In this document: positions 45,732 through 56,790 of the stretch, piece after piece | How positions within the stretch are numbered: the stretch's first letter is position 1 | Layout of the letters: each line of letters starts with the position of its first letter | Assembly: GCF_040869035.1 (NCBI RefSeq) | Contig: NZ_CP162100.1 | Coordinates: 3,162,001 to 3,226,000, forward strand | Length of the DNA stretch: 64,000 bases | Reading direction: 5' to 3' | Source: Vibrio sp. NTOU-M3 | GTDB lineage: Bacteria > Pseudomonadota > Gammaproteobacteria > Enterobacterales > Vibrionaceae | Notes under the pieces: generated by a model | The model's database searches: none | Seen by the model: only the letters and a program-made list of their open reading frames with translations | What the model was told of the DNA's origin: nothing | Position numbers and translations under genes: made by a program

Positions 45732-47273
45732 TTACCAAGTTTGGGTTGCTACGAAGTCGTCCGTCAGCTTCTTAAGCTGTGCTTCAACTTCATCGTTATA
45801 TGCACCCGTCTTGTCGATCTCAGCTGCGAAATCAGCGTATTGACCGCGAGCGTACGATAGTAGAGCCGCTTCAAAATCTAGCAGTTTGTTTAGTTCAACA
45901 TCTGCTAAATAGCCACGCTCTGCCGCGAAGATTACTAGTGCTTGGTCAAATACAGACATTGGAGCGTATTGCTTCTGCTTCATTAGTTCTGTCACTTTTT
46001 GACCATGGTCTAGCTGTTTCTTCGTCGCTTCATCAAGGTCAGATGAGAACTGTGCGAATGCCGCCAATTCACGGTACTGAGCTAGTGCAGTACGGATACC
46101 GCCTGATAGCTTCTTGATGATTTTCGTCTGCGCTGAACCACCTACACGAGATACTGAGATACCAGGGTCAACAGCTGGGCGAACACCCGCGTTGAATAGC
46201 TCAGTTTGTAGGAAGATCTGACCGTCGGTAATCGAGATTACGTTAGTCGGTACGAATGCTGAAACGTCACCTGCTTGAGTTTCGATGATAGGAAGCGCAG
46301 TTAGAGAACCAGTCTTACCTTTCACTTCACCGTTAGTGAATTTTTCTACGTACTCTTCACTTACTCGAGCTGCACGCTCTAGTAGACGTGAGTGTAAGTA
46401 GAATACATCACCTGGGAATGCCTCACGGCCTGGCGGACGTTTTAGTAGTAGAGAGATCTGACGGTAAGCTACCGCTTGCTTAGATAGATCATCGTAAACA
46501 ATCAGTGCGTCTTCACCGCGATCGCGGAAGTATTCACCCATCGCACAACCTGCATATGGCGCTAGATATTGTAGCGCTGCAGATTCAGAAGCAGATGCAA
46601 CAACAACGATAGTGTTAGCTAGCGCGCCGTGCTCTTCAAGTTTGCGAACTACGTTAGCGATAGTCGATGCTTTCTGACCGATAGCTACGTAGATAGAGAA
46701 AATACCTGAGTTTTTCTGGTTGATAATCGCATCGATCGCCATTGCTGTTTTACCAGTCTGACGGTCACCGATCACAAGCTCACGCTGACCACGACCGATT
46801 GGGATCATTGAGTCAACTGATTTGTAGCCAGTTTGTACAGGTTGGTCAACCGATTTACGGTCGATTACACCTGGTGCGATTACTTCTACAGGCGAAGACA
46901 GTTTCGCTTCGATTGGACCTTTACCATCGATAGGCTCACCTAGTGTATTCACTACGCGACCTAGAAGTTCTGGACCAACTGGCACTTCAAGAATGCGGCC
47001 AGTACCTGTAACTTTCATGCCTTCCTTTAGGTCAGCATATGGGCCCATTACAACCGCACCAACCGAGTCACGCTCGAGGTTAAGTGCTAGCGCATAACGG
47101 CCACCCGGTAATTCAATCATTTCACCTTGCATCACGTCCGCTAGGCCGTGGATGCGGATGATACCATCGCTTACCGATACGATAGTACCTTCATTGCGAG
47201 CTTCACTAACAACTTCGAAAGATTCGATACGTTGTTTGATCAGATCGCTAATTTCCGTGGAATTAAGTTGCAT
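45732..47273 (-). CDS. atpA: ATP synthase F1 alpha subunit
   Basis: A 513-residue non-catalytic nucleotide-binding subunit. The P-loop is [15 protein letters not shown] (about 169-183), with [14 protein letters not shown] and [22 protein letters not shown] following. The start [16 protein letters not shown] at 47273 matches the family length and has GGGGA and GGAG just upstream; the open frame extends ten codons further. Confidence 0.98.
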   Translation of the reverse strand: MQLNSTEISDLIKQRIESFEVVSEARNEGTIVSVSDGIIRIHGLADVMQGEMIELPGGRYALALNLERDSVGAVVMGPYADLKEGMKVTGTGRILEVPVGPELLGRVVNTLGEPIDGKGPIEAKLSSPVEVIAPGVIDRKSVDQPVQTGYKSVDSMIPIGRGQRELVIGDRQTGKTAMAIDAIINQKNSGIFSIYVAIGQKASTIANVVRKLEEHGALANTIVVVASASESAALQYLAPYAGCAMGEYFRDRGEDALIVYDDLSKQAVAYRQISLLLKRPPGREAFPGDVFYLHSRLLERAARVSEEYVEKFTNGEVKGKTGSLTALPIIETQAGDVSAFVPTNVISITDGQIFLQTELFNAGVRPAVDPGISVSRVGGSAQTKIIKKLSGGIRTALAQYRELAAFAQFSSDLDEATKKQLDHGQKVTELMKQKQYAPMSVFDQALVIFAAERGYLADVELNKLLDFEAALLSYARGQYADFAAEIDKTGAYNDEVEAQLKKLTDDFVATQTW

Positions 47274-47286
47274 GCTCCAATCCCCA

Positions 47287-47820
47287 TTAAGACTGCAATG
47301 CATCGCTCAGGCGGTTCAAACGACCACGCGCTGAGTCATCGATGACTAAGTCTCCGGCTCGAATAATCACCCCACCAAGTAGGGCCTCATCTATACTGCA
47401 ATTCAGCTTAACTTTGCGTTCAAGACGCTGTTCAAGTTTGCTGCTGATGTTTGCAAGCTGCTCATCAGAAAGTTCTGTTGCTGAAATGACTTCAACATCA
47501 ATCTCTTTCTCATGCTCTTGTTTAAGAGTAAAGAACTGTTCACAAACATCTGGAAGGGCCGTTAAACGACCATTCTCTGCCATTACCTTTAAAAGGTTTT
47601 GACCGTGTGCATCAACTTGCTCGCCACAAACCGCTACAAATATTTCTGCAAGTTTTTCAGCAGAAACAGAACCCGTTAGAAGTTCTTTCATTTGTTCGTT
47701 GTTTGCCACTTCAGCTGCAAAAGACAGCATCTGACCCCATTGGTCAAGTTGGTCTTTTTCCGCCGCAAAGTCGAATGCTGCTTTAGCATAGGGGCGTGCG
47801 ATAGTAGTCAAATCAGACAT
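47287..47820 (-). CDS. atpH: ATP synthase F1 delta subunit
   Basis: A 177-residue peripheral-stalk subunit joining F1 to the b dimer. The N-terminal helical bundle begins with [23 protein letters not shown], and the C-terminal signature is [35 protein letters not shown]. It ends 13 bp before atpA. Confidence 0.97.
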   Translation of the reverse strand: MSDLTTIARPYAKAAFDFAAEKDQLDQWGQMLSFAAEVANNEQMKELLTGSVSAEKLAEIFVAVCGEQVDAHGQNLLKVMAENGRLTALPDVCEQFFTLKQEHEKEIDVEVISATELSDEQLANISSKLEQRLERKVKLNCSIDEALLGGVIIRAGDLVIDDSARGRLNRLSDALQS

Positions 47821-47834
47821 AAGCGCCCCCAGAC

Positions 47835-48305
47835 TTAAAGTTTTGCAGTAATGTTGTCGAGAATATCTTTGTGCGCATCTTTATCGATTGAACGCTCAAG
47901 GATTTTCTCAGCACCAGCTACAGCCAGAGTTGCAACTTGTTTGCGCAGCTCATCGCGTGCACGATTGCGTTCAGCTTCAAGTTCAGCTTCCGCTTGAGTC
48001 AGGATTTTCTGGCGTTCTGCCTGAGCTTCCTCACGAGCTTCATCAAGAATTTGAGACTTACGCTTGTTCGCTTGATCGATGATCTCAGTTGCTGTGCGCT
48101 TCGCTTCTTTCAATTGATCAGAAGCGTTTGCTTGTGCTAGATCCAAGTCTTTTGCAGCTCGCTCTGCTGCTTGTAGACCGTCAGCAATTTTCTTCTGACG
48201 TTCTTCGATCGCTTGCATCAATGGTGGCCATACATACTTCATGCAGAACCACACAAATAGTGCGAACGAGATTGCTTGACCTAGCAGAGTTGCGTTCATA
48301 TTCAC
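47835..48305 (-). CDS. atpF: ATP synthase Fo b subunit
   Basis: A 156-residue subunit, the same length as in E. coli, with an N-terminal membrane helix ([20 protein letters not shown]) and a long charged helix forming the peripheral stalk dimer. GTG at 48305 is chosen: the E. coli gene also starts with GTG (MNLNATILGQ), and GAGGGG lies eight bases upstream. An ATG two codons later is the alternative. Confidence 0.95.
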   Translation of the reverse strand: MNMNATLLGQAISFALFVWFCMKYVWPPLMQAIEERQKKIADGLQAAERAAKDLDLAQANASDQLKEAKRTATEIIDQANKRKSQILDEAREEAQAERQKILTQAEAELEAERNRARDELRKQVATLAVAGAEKILERSIDKDAHKDILDNITAKL

Positions 48306-48376
48306 AACAGCTACCCCTCTATATGGACTTAGTGTTAATCAATGACAAACCAGAGTTTGTCTAGAGTTAAACGTGA

Positions 48377-48682
<306 letters not shown>

Positions 48683-48689
48683 TTAAAAA

Positions 48690-49900
<1,211 letters not shown>

Positions 49901-49961
49901 GTATTCGTACCTCTAGTAATATCCACGCTTTGACTACTTAACGTCGTGGAAATTGGCGAAA

Positions 49962-49989
49962 ATTATACGGTGAGTCGAACTGATTGCAA
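49962..49989 (-). promoter_or_regulatory. Sigma-70 promoter of the ATP synthase operon
   Basis: The minus strand has TTGCAA (49989-49984), a 16-bp spacer and TATAAT (49967-49962), 61 bp before atpI. Confidence 0.75.
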
Positions 49990-50063
49990 TGAAAACACCG
50001 CAAAAAGTTACAATTTTGTTTACAAACCTACAACTTTCGCACAAATAATCTTTTTTTACATAA

Positions 50064-50077
50064 TTGATTCAGATCAA
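50064..50077. promoter_or_regulatory. Perfect FNR-type box inside a hairpin, between parB and atp promoter
   Basis: TTGATTCAGATCAA matches the FNR consensus TTGAT-N4-ATCAA exactly. It is the core of a longer perfect dyad (50060-50068 with 50073-50081) just past the parB stop. The dyad could be parB's terminator stem, but no T run follows. It lies about 115 bp upstream of the expected atp start. Confidence 0.5.
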
Positions 50078-50086
50078 TTATCTCAT

Positions 50087-50968
50087 TTAGCTCTCGAGCT
50101 TGGCAATTAGTCGCTCTAATTTGTGAGGCTCATCAAGACTAATTGTCATTTTAGCTTTGCCATTACTGCTTCGAACGATATTCACTTTAGCCCCCAGTTT
50201 TTCACTGAGTCTTTGTGACATTTGTTGAATGTCCGTATCTTCTGGCTCATTTTCAGCTTCAACTTGAGGCTGTAGACACTTTTTCACTAAAGCTTCAGTC
50301 TGGCGCACGGTCATTTTCTTCTTCGCAACCAGCTCTGCGACTTCAATTTGTTGCTCACCTTCAAGCATCAAAAGTGCTCTAGCATGGCCCATTTCGAGCG
50401 TTTTTGCGGCCACCAGTTCTTTGACATCTTGCTCGAGCTGGTTCAATCGCAATGTATTACTTACAGTTGCACGTGATTTACCAATAACATCCGCAACCTG
50501 TTGGTGGGTTAACGAAAACTCACCTTGTAAACGATCAAGAGCTTGCGCTTCTTCAATCACATTCAAATCTTCACGCTGGATGTTCTCGATAAGTGCCATT
50601 GCGATCGCGGCTCGGTCTTCGACTTTCTTCACGATGCAAGGAACTTGTTTCAGTCCAGCTTTACGTGCGGCACGCCAGCGGCGTTCACCTGCAATGATCT
50701 CAAACTTTCCATCACCAACTTCACGAACCACGATGGGTTGGATGATCCCTTGAGATTCTATCGATGCCGCTAACTCTGCCAATGCTTCTGGCGACATGTC
50801 TTTACGTGGCTGATAGACACCTGGCTTTAAATGAGAAACGGCTAAATCCGTTAACTCTCCATCAGATGACAGTTCTTGACTGTGCAAGGCACTTTGCTGC
50901 TTTTCTCGAGCAAGTGAACTGGTAGAAAGCAGGGCATCAAGCCCTTTACCTAAACCACGTTTAGACAT
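50087..50968 (-). CDS. parB: Chromosome partition protein ParB
   Basis: A 293-residue CTPase/DNA-clamp protein that loads at parS and spreads. The N-terminal CTP-binding domain has VYQPRKDMSPEALAELAASI, IIQPIVVR and GERRWRAARKAGLKQVPCIV. The HTH that reads parS is LTHQQVADVIGKSRATVSNTLRL, and the C-terminal dimerisation domain follows. Three parS sites lie at 11.6, 16.7 and 20.6 kb in this window. It is 23 bp after parA. Confidence 0.97.
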   Translation of the reverse strand: MSKRGLGKGLDALLSTSSLAREKQQSALHSQELSSDGELTDLAVSHLKPGVYQPRKDMSPEALAELAASIESQGIIQPIVVREVGDGKFEIIAGERRWRAARKAGLKQVPCIVKKVEDRAAIAMALIENIQREDLNVIEEAQALDRLQGEFSLTHQQVADVIGKSRATVSNTLRLNQLEQDVKELVAAKTLEMGHARALLMLEGEQQIEVAELVAKKKMTVRQTEALVKKCLQPQVEAENEPEDTDIQQMSQRLSEKLGAKVNIVRSSNGKAKMTISLDEPHKLERLIAKLES

Positions 50969-50991
50969 GAGAGTGAATTCCTTTGATTAAT

Positions 50992-51765
50992 TTATGCAGG
51001 TACTTCTTCTCGGCGTAGCATTTCACCAGCAAGCGCTAGGTAAGCTTTTGCTCCAGCAGAGTATTTGTCGTAATACATCGCTGGTTTGCCGTGACTTGGC
51101 GCTTCTGCCAAACGTACGTTACGAGGAATAACGGTGCGGTACACTTTGTTGCCAAAATGCTTTTTCAATTGATCGGATACTTCGTTGGAGAGTCTGTTTC
51201 GAGGATCATACATGGTGCGCAACAACCCTTCGATTTTCAGATTTTCGTTTACCACGGCAGCTAATTTGCTGATCGTATCCATTAACGCAGTTAAACCTTC
51301 TAGTGCAAAGTACTCACACTGCATAGGAACCAAAACGGAATCCGCTGCGGCCATGGCATTGATTGTAAGAAGGTTTAGAGAAGGAGGACAATCGATAAAG
51401 ATGAAATCATAGTTATCGCGAACTTGTGCAAGTGCATTCTTAAGACGAACTTCTCGCGCAAAGACTTCCATCAATTTGATTTCTGCCGCCGTCACATCAC
51501 CATTGGCAGCAATTAAATCATAATGACCAGAGGTTTTACGGCAGACGACCTCTTCAAACGGAGCGTCTTCAACGAGCAATTCGTACGCCGTTGCATCGAT
51601 TTGATACTTATCAACACCACTGGCCATAGTTGCGTTGCCTTGTGGGTCTAGATCGATCACTAAAACCTTGCGTTTAGTGGCTGCCATTGAAGCCGCCAAA
51701 TTTATACAAGTAGTTGTTTTTCCAACACCGCCTTTCTGGTTGGCGATCGCTACGATTTTACCCAC
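50992..51765 (-). CDS. parA: Chromosome partition ATPase ParA
   Basis: A 257-residue Walker-type ATPase that dimerises on nucleoid DNA and pulls ParB-parS complexes. The deviant Walker A is AIANQKGGVGKTTTCINLAA (residues 6-25), with VIDLDPQGNATMASG and FIFIDCPPSLNLLTINA following. The gene is the short chromosomal form without an N-terminal regulatory HTH, and is probably co-transcribed with mnmG-rsmG. Confidence 0.97.
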   Translation of the reverse strand: MGKIVAIANQKGGVGKTTTCINLAASMAATKRKVLVIDLDPQGNATMASGVDKYQIDATAYELLVEDAPFEEVVCRKTSGHYDLIAANGDVTAAEIKLMEVFAREVRLKNALAQVRDNYDFIFIDCPPSLNLLTINAMAAADSVLVPMQCEYFALEGLTALMDTISKLAAVVNENLKIEGLLRTMYDPRNRLSNEVSDQLKKHFGNKVYRTVIPRNVRLAEAPSHGKPAMYYDKYSAGAKAYLALAGEMLRREEVPA

Positions 51766-51779
51766 GATTAACCTCGCTG

Positions 51780-52412
51780 TTATCCCTTGCGCGATAAGAT
51801 TACAAGATGACGCTCACCTTCTAACTCAGGAACATTCAAAGCTTTGATGTCAGTCACAGAACACCACTCAGGTAATTGTTCAATCTCACCCTGTGGTAAT
51901 TGACCTTTAAGAGCAAGAAAAAGACCAGACTGTTCCTTTGGCAGATGACGGCACCAATTCACCATATCTACCATAGATGCAAACGCGCGACTTAGTACAC
52001 CATCAAATTTGTCTTGAGGCTGATACTCTTCGACTCGACTTTGAATCGGGATCACATTTTCAATATTCAATTCATGCAGAACTTGTTTAATAAATCGAAT
52101 ACGTTTGCCCAGACTATCAAGTAAGACGAACTGTTTTTCTGGATTCATGATCGCAAGGGGGATCCCAGGTAAACCAGGCCCCGTCCCTACATCGATAAAG
52201 CGTTGCCCATCAAGATGTGTGCTAACAATAATACTATCAAGAATATGCTTAACTAACATTTCCTGCGGATCGCGCACCGAGGTCAGGTTATAAGCTTTGT
52301 TCCACTTATCCAGCAGTTCAACGTACCCTACCAATTTTTCACGTTGCACCTGTGAGACCTCAAGGCCTGTTTGAACAAGAAGTGAGTCAAGTTTGGCTTT
52401 TAGTGCACTCAT
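51780..52412 (-). CDS. rsmG: 16S rRNA (guanine-527-N7)-methyltransferase
   Basis: A 210-residue SAM methyltransferase making m7G527. The SAM motif is [17 protein letters not shown] (about 67-83), preceded by [21 protein letters not shown] and followed by [16 protein letters not shown]. Loss of this enzyme gives low-level streptomycin resistance in several bacteria. The ATG directly abuts the mnmG stop codon. Confidence 0.96.
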   Translation of the reverse strand: MSALKAKLDSLLVQTGLEVSQVQREKLVGYVELLDKWNKAYNLTSVRDPQEMLVKHILDSIIVSTHLDGQRFIDVGTGPGLPGIPLAIMNPEKQFVLLDSLGKRIRFIKQVLHELNIENVIPIQSRVEEYQPQDKFDGVLSRAFASMVDMVNWCRHLPKEQSGLFLALKGQLPQGEIEQLPEWCSVTDIKALNVPELEGERHLVILSRKG

Positions 52413-54308
52413 TTAAGCTTCCTCACCCTTTTTTAGCATACCTTGCTTTTTGAGGTATACGAGCAAAATGGATATTGCAGCTGGTGTCACCCCTGAAATT
52501 CGAGATGCGATACCAATGGTTTCTGGCTTGGCACTGTTTAGCTTCAGTACCACTTCATTGGATAACCCCTTCACATCACTGTAATCAAGCTCAAGCGGCA
52601 ATTTGGTGTTCTCGTGGCGCAGAGACTTTTCAATCTCATCTTGTTGACGCTTGATATAACCTTCATATTTTACTTGGATTTCAACTTGTTCAGTTGCTTG
52701 AGGATCATCTAAAGCTGGCGCAAAAGTATCTAACTGAGTCAGTAGATCGTATGTCATTTCTGGACGACGAAGAAGATCTTCACCGTTTGCTTCACGCGCG
52801 ATTGGTGTTTTTAACCGTTGGTTTAGCTGCTCAACGCCAACTGAAGTTGGATTTATCCAAGTTTCTTTCAAACGTTGACGTTCTGTTTCCATGTTTTCGA
52901 TCTTTTGGTTAAAGCGAGCCCAACGGCGATCATCAATTAATCCTAACTCACGCCCTTGCTTAGTTAAACGCAGATCGGCATTGTCTTCACGCAGCAGCAA
53001 GCGGTACTCCGCACGAGAAGTAAACATGCGGTATGGCTCTTTTGTCCCCATGGTCGACAAATCATCAATCAATACACCCATGTAAGCTTGATCACGGCGT
53101 GGACTCCAACCTTCTTTGCCTTGGCTGTGCAAGCTTGCATTCAGACCGGCCATTAGACCTTGTGCCGCCGCTTCTTCATAACCGGTTGTACCGTTGATCT
53201 GGCCAGCAAAGAACAGACCATTGATGAATTTCGTTTCGTAGGTTTGCTTCAAATCACGTGGGTCAAAGAAATCGTACTCAATTGCATAACCAGGACGAAC
53301 GATGTGTGCGTTCTCAAAACCTTTCATTGAACGAACAATTTGTACTTGTACGTCAAACGGCAAGCTGGTGGATATACCATTCGGGTATAGCTCGTGCGTT
53401 GTAAGACCTTCAGGCTCAATGAAGATTTGGTGACTGTTTTTATCAGCAAAGCGCATCACTTTGTCTTCGATAGACGGGCAGTAACGCGGACCAATCCCCT
53501 CGATCACCCCTGCATACATTGGGCTGCGATCTAGGTTGTTGCGGATCACCTCATGAGTTTGCTCATTGGTGTGTGTAATAAAACATGGGATTTGACGCGG
53601 CTGATGCTCACGTTTGCCCATAAATGAAAATACTGGTGTTGGGTTGTCACCGTGTTGTGCTTCCAACACTGAGAAATCCACGCTGCGTGCATCGATACGT
53701 GGTGGTGTACCCGTTTTCAGACGATCCACGCGGAACGGCAGTTCACGTAATCGATCCGCCAATGCGATCGATGGAGGATCTCCCGCGCGGCCACCAGAAG
53801 AGCTTTCCATACCTATGTGGATCTTACCGCCAAGGAAAGTACCTACGGTTAATACCACTGATTTGGCGTGGAACTTAAGTCCCATTTGCGTGACGACGCC
53901 AAGTACACAATCTTGTTCAACAATCAGATCATCCACTGATTGCTGGAATAAAGTTAGATTTGGTGTGTTCTCTAATGCTGAGCGTACGTATGCCTTGTAC
54001 AGAGCACGATCCGCCTGAGCACGAGTGGCTCGAACTGCTGGGCCTTTCGAAGCATTTAATGTTCGAAATTGAATACCGGCGTGATCAATGGCTTCAGCCA
54101 TTAGACCGCCCAATGCATCTACTTCTTTGACCAGATGTCCTTTGCCTATTCCCCCAATCGCAGGGTTGCAAGACATCTGCCCTAAAGTATCAATGTTATG
54201 CGTCAATAACAGAGTTTTTTGCCCTGTACGTGCAGACGCTAAAGCGGCTTCCGTTCCTGCATGACCGCCACCAACAACAATGACGTCAAAAGTTTCGTGA
54301 TAAAGCAT
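52413..54308 (-). CDS. mnmG: tRNA U34 5-carboxymethylaminomethyl modification enzyme MnmG (GidA)
   Basis: A 631-residue FAD enzyme that works with MnmE to build cmnm5U34 in tRNAs. The FAD motif is [21 protein letters not shown] (residues about 9-29), and further landmarks are [28 protein letters not shown] and [21 protein letters not shown] [18 protein letters not shown]. It starts 130 bp from the left edge of oriC and is transcribed away from it. Confidence 0.97.
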   Translation of the reverse strand: MLYHETFDVIVVGGGHAGTEAALASARTGQKTLLLTHNIDTLGQMSCNPAIGGIGKGHLVKEVDALGGLMAEAIDHAGIQFRTLNASKGPAVRATRAQADRALYKAYVRSALENTPNLTLFQQSVDDLIVEQDCVLGVVTQMGLKFHAKSVVLTVGTFLGGKIHIGMESSSGGRAGDPPSIALADRLRELPFRVDRLKTGTPPRIDARSVDFSVLEAQHGDNPTPVFSFMGKREHQPRQIPCFITHTNEQTHEVIRNNLDRSPMYAGVIEGIGPRYCPSIEDKVMRFADKNSHQIFIEPEGLTTHELYPNGISTSLPFDVQVQIVRSMKGFENAHIVRPGYAIEYDFFDPRDLKQTYETKFINGLFFAGQINGTTGYEEAAAQGLMAGLNASLHSQGKEGWSPRRDQAYMGVLIDDLSTMGTKEPYRMFTSRAEYRLLLREDNADLRLTKQGRELGLIDDRRWARFNQKIENMETERQRLKETWINPTSVGVEQLNQRLKTPIAREANGEDLLRRPEMTYDLLTQLDTFAPALDDPQATEQVEIQVKYEGYIKRQQDEIEKSLRHENTKLPLELDYSDVKGLSNEVVLKLNSAKPETIGIASRISGVTPAAISILLVYLKKQGMLKKGEEA

Positions 54309-54359
54309 GAACTGACCTCAGGTACTCAATCGAAATAATGGACAGATAAAAAGAGCGCT

Positions 54360-54388
54360 ATTCTACCTTCTTTCCGCTACTGAGAAAA
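54360..54388 (-). promoter_or_regulatory. Candidate mnmG (gidA) promoter
   Basis: The minus strand has TTTTCT (54388-54383), a 17-bp spacer and TAGAAT (54365-54360). The -35 is poor. Transcription leaving oriC on this side is known in E. coli to help origin opening. Confidence 0.4.
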
Positions 54389-54437
54389 TCGCTTTTCAAG
54401 CTTTTTACTTAAAGGGCTGAGAAGTAAATATATATAA

Positions 54438-54474
54438 GATCTATATAGAGATCTTTTATTGGATCTATTATTAG
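54438..54474. repeat. DNA unwinding element: three AT-rich 13-mers
   Basis: GATCTATATAGAG, GATCTTTTATTGG and GATCTATTATTAG start exactly 12 bp apart (54438, 54450, 54462), so neighbours share one base. They correspond to the L, M and R 13-mers where DnaB is loaded in E. coli. Confidence 0.9.
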
Positions 54475-54487
54475 GATCGTCGATCTC

Positions 54488-54496
54488 TGTGGATAA
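54488..54496 (-). promoter_or_regulatory. DnaA box R1
   Basis: TGTGGATAA, the complement of the perfect box TTATCCACA, 14 bp right of the unwinding element, as in E. coli. Confidence 0.95.
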
Positions 54497-54593
54497 GTGG
54501 AAAATGATCAACAAGATCATGGATCTTAATAAGATCATATTGTGTGATCTAACTTTGATCTAACGGAGGATTAGCTGGGATCAAAATAGCTAC

Positions 54594-54602
54594 TTATACA
54601 CA
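54594..54602 (+). promoter_or_regulatory. DnaA box R2
   Basis: TTATACACA, identical to the E. coli R2 box and at the corresponding place. Confidence 0.93.
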
Positions 54603-54628
54603 GGCAGGAAAAGTGATCTTACTTATTA

Positions 54629-54637
54629 TATGGATAA
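54629..54637 (-). promoter_or_regulatory. DnaA box R3-like
   Basis: TATGGATAA, complement TTATCCATA, one mismatch to consensus, in the position of the weak E. coli R3 box. Confidence 0.75.
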
Positions 54638-54667
54638 CTATAGGTTGAACACTAGATATCTCTATGT

Positions 54668-54676
54668 TTATCCACA
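54668..54676 (+). promoter_or_regulatory. DnaA box R4
   Basis: TTATCCACA, a perfect high-affinity box at the right border of oriC, opposite in orientation to R1. Confidence 0.95.
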
Positions 54677-54745
54677 AACCAAGTGCTCAAATAAACAGCA
54701 GTCAGTTAGTGTTAATTGGGAATTAGTTACTCACAATGAAAAGAA

Positions 54746-54764
54746 AAGCGGCTATTTGCCGCTT
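54746..54764 (-). terminator. Terminator between mioC and oriC
   Basis: A 7-bp stem AAGCGGC/GCCGCTT with a five-base loop and TTTTCTTTTC after it on the minus strand. It lies 10 bp past mioC and 70 bp before box R4, so mioC transcripts should largely stop before oriC. Confidence 0.8.
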
Positions 54765-54773
54765 CTTAAAGAG

Positions 54774-55208
54774 TTAGAATTTTGAGATGTGTTCTAAGAG
54801 CCAGTGTTCTGCTGCATCTTCTGGTACGGGATGAGCTAAGACATCAATCGTTAGACACTCTGTTAGAGGCGTTGCTCCAATATCTTGAAGTAATTGGTGA
54901 GCATGAAGGCCTGCGGCACAAAACGTGTCATAGCTTGAATCGCCAATGGCGACCACAGCGTATTTTACTTGGGTCATATTTGGTGGTGTATTTTGTAGCG
55001 CTTGAACGAAAGGCTGAATGTTGTCGGGGTAATCACCTGCACCATGAGTCGAAGTGACGATCAACCATGTCCCCTGAGGCGGAATTTCACTAAGATCAGG
55101 TTGATTGTGAATGGTGGTTTGCAAGCTTTTCTCTGTAAGTAGATCGTTGAGGTGATCGCCTACATACTCTGCACCACCTAGCGTACTGCCCGTGATAATG
55201 TGGATCAT
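54774..55208 (-). CDS. mioC: FMN-binding flavodoxin-like protein MioC
   Basis: A 144-residue flavodoxin. The FMN loop is [14 protein letters not shown] (about 7-20), followed by [16 protein letters not shown] and [23 protein letters not shown]. The E. coli protein has been linked to biotin synthase electron supply, and its transcription has been studied for effects on oriC. It points toward oriC and is followed by a terminator. Confidence 0.94.
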   Translation of the reverse strand: MIHIITGSTLGGAEYVGDHLNDLLTEKSLQTTIHNQPDLSEIPPQGTWLIVTSTHGAGDYPDNIQPFVQALQNTPPNMTQVKYAVVAIGDSSYDTFCAAGLHAHQLLQDIGATPLTECLTIDVLAHPVPEDAAEHWLLEHISKF

Positions 55209-55309
55209 GTTTCTTCCTTTATTGAGTATACTAACGCCACGGCTAGCGCTATGCGTTAGTAGAAAAAGAAACGCGGTGCTAATCCTATGCTTAACACCGC
55301 GCGTTTTGA

Positions 55310-56671
55310 TTATTTACCGATACAGAATGAGGAAAATATGCGGCCGAGTAGGTCATCAGAACTAAACTCGCCGGTAATCTCGTTCAAGTGCTGCTGGGTA
55401 ATACGAAGCTCTTCTGCCAAGATCTCACCAGCCATAAAGCCTTCAAGCTGTTCTTGTCCAATTTGAAGATGTTGAGCGGCTCGCTCTAGTGCATCTAGGT
55501 GGCGACGACGTGCCATAAAGCCTCCTTCGCTGTTTCCAGAAAAACCCATACACTCTTTCAAGTGATTTCGTAGTGCGTCTACACCGGCCCCTGTTTTTGC
55601 GGATAGGCGAATTAGGGTTGGATCGTTGACATGACAGATCCCCATTTCTTCATCGGTTTGATCGGCTTTATTGCGGATCACTGTCATGCCGATATTACTT
55701 GGTAAGCGATCAACAAAGTCAGGCCAAATATCTTTTGGATCGGTGGCGTCAGTCGTGGTGCCATCGACCATAAATAGTACTCGGTCTGCTTGCGTAATTT
55801 CATCCCACGCACGTTCAATGCCGATTTTTTCCACTTCATCAGAAGCATCACGTAGACCTGCGGTATCAATGATGTGCAGTGGCATACCATCGATGTGGAT
55901 ATGCTCACGTAGAACATCACGTGTCGTTCCTGCAATATCGGTCACAATGGCTGACTCTTTACCTGATAGAGCATTGAGTAGACTCGATTTCCCCGCATTT
56001 GGACGACCAGCAATCACCACTTTCATCCCTTCACGCATAATCGCGCCTTGGTTGGCTTCTTGGCGTACAGCCGCGAGATTGTCGATGATCGCTTGTAGAT
56101 CGGTTGACACTTTACCGTCAGCTAGGAAATCGATTTCTTCTTCAGGAAAGTCAATGGCAGCTTCGACATAGATACGTAAGTGGATCAGCGATTCCACCAA
56201 CGTTTGAATACGTCTTGAAAATTGACCCTGTAGTGATTGCAGCGCTGATTTAGCCGCTTCTTCTGAAGTGGCATCAATGAGATCTGCAATCGCTTCTGCT
56301 TGGGTCAGATCCATTTTGTCATTTAAAAATGCGCGCTCTGAAAACTCACCAGGTCGAGCGGGGCGGACGCCATCTATTTCCAAAATACGCTTGATGAGCA
56401 TGTCCATAACGACTGGACCGCCATGGCCTTGGAGTTCGAGTACATCTTCCCCTGTGAATGAATGTGGGTTAGGGAAGTAAAGTGCGATCCCTTGATCCAG
56501 TTCATTACCATTTAAGGCTTTGAATGGCAGATATTCTGCGTAACGAGGTTTGAGGCTTTTACCTGTTACCTCTAATGCAACTTGAGCTGCCAGTGGGCCA
56601 GAAACACGGATAATACCGACACCGCCACGACCCGGAGCGGTAGCCTGAGCAACAATGGTATCTGTTGTCAT
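55310..56671 (-). CDS. mnmE: tRNA modification GTPase MnmE (TrmE)
   Basis: A 453-residue partner of MnmG. The N-terminal folate-binding domain ([23 protein letters not shown]) leads into a helical domain with an inserted G domain: P-loop [14 protein letters not shown], switch IAGTTRD, DTAGLR and NKAD. It ends in the conserved CIGK. The ATG at 56671 has AAAGG eight bases upstream; the open frame extends 17 codons further. Confidence 0.97.
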   Translation of the reverse strand: MTTDTIVAQATAPGRGGVGIIRVSGPLAAQVALEVTGKSLKPRYAEYLPFKALNGNELDQGIALYFPNPHSFTGEDVLELQGHGGPVVMDMLIKRILEIDGVRPARPGEFSERAFLNDKMDLTQAEAIADLIDATSEEAAKSALQSLQGQFSRRIQTLVESLIHLRIYVEAAIDFPEEEIDFLADGKVSTDLQAIIDNLAAVRQEANQGAIMREGMKVVIAGRPNAGKSSLLNALSGKESAIVTDIAGTTRDVLREHIHIDGMPLHIIDTAGLRDASDEVEKIGIERAWDEITQADRVLFMVDGTTTDATDPKDIWPDFVDRLPSNIGMTVIRNKADQTDEEMGICHVNDPTLIRLSAKTGAGVDALRNHLKECMGFSGNSEGGFMARRRHLDALERAAQHLQIGQEQLEGFMAGEILAEELRITQQHLNEITGEFSSDDLLGRIFSSFCIGK

Positions 56672-56790
56672 ATGAGTGCCTTTCAAGCTTTGGCCAAGTG
56701 GTTTGGCCTTTATAAATTCCAATTAGCTGAATTGTAATCAGCTCAAATAAAAAAGGCGACCTTTTGGCCGCCTTTCTTGATGATTCACTC

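Larger units (their letters stand above)
54438..54676. other. oriC: Chromosomal replication origin oriC
   Basis: About 240 bp laid out like E. coli oriC. At the left are three AT-rich 13-mers, each starting GATC(T), at 54438, 54450 and 54462. Then come DnaA box R1, a GATC-rich middle, R2, an R3-like box and R4 at the right end. Thirteen GATC (Dam/SeqA) sites fall in the interval. AATGATCAACAAGATCA at 54503-54519 sits where E. coli has its IHF zone, but is not a clear IHF match. It lies between mnmG and mioC, as in E. coli and V. cholerae. Confidence 0.96.

Noticed and set aside
54438..54676. GATC-rich region as an insertion or phage attachment site
   Set aside because: Box layout and gene context match oriC fully.
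55671..56171. 166-codon frame opposite mnmE
   Set aside because: Low-complexity Ser/Arg/Pro composition typical of a reverse-strand shadow of a conserved gene.
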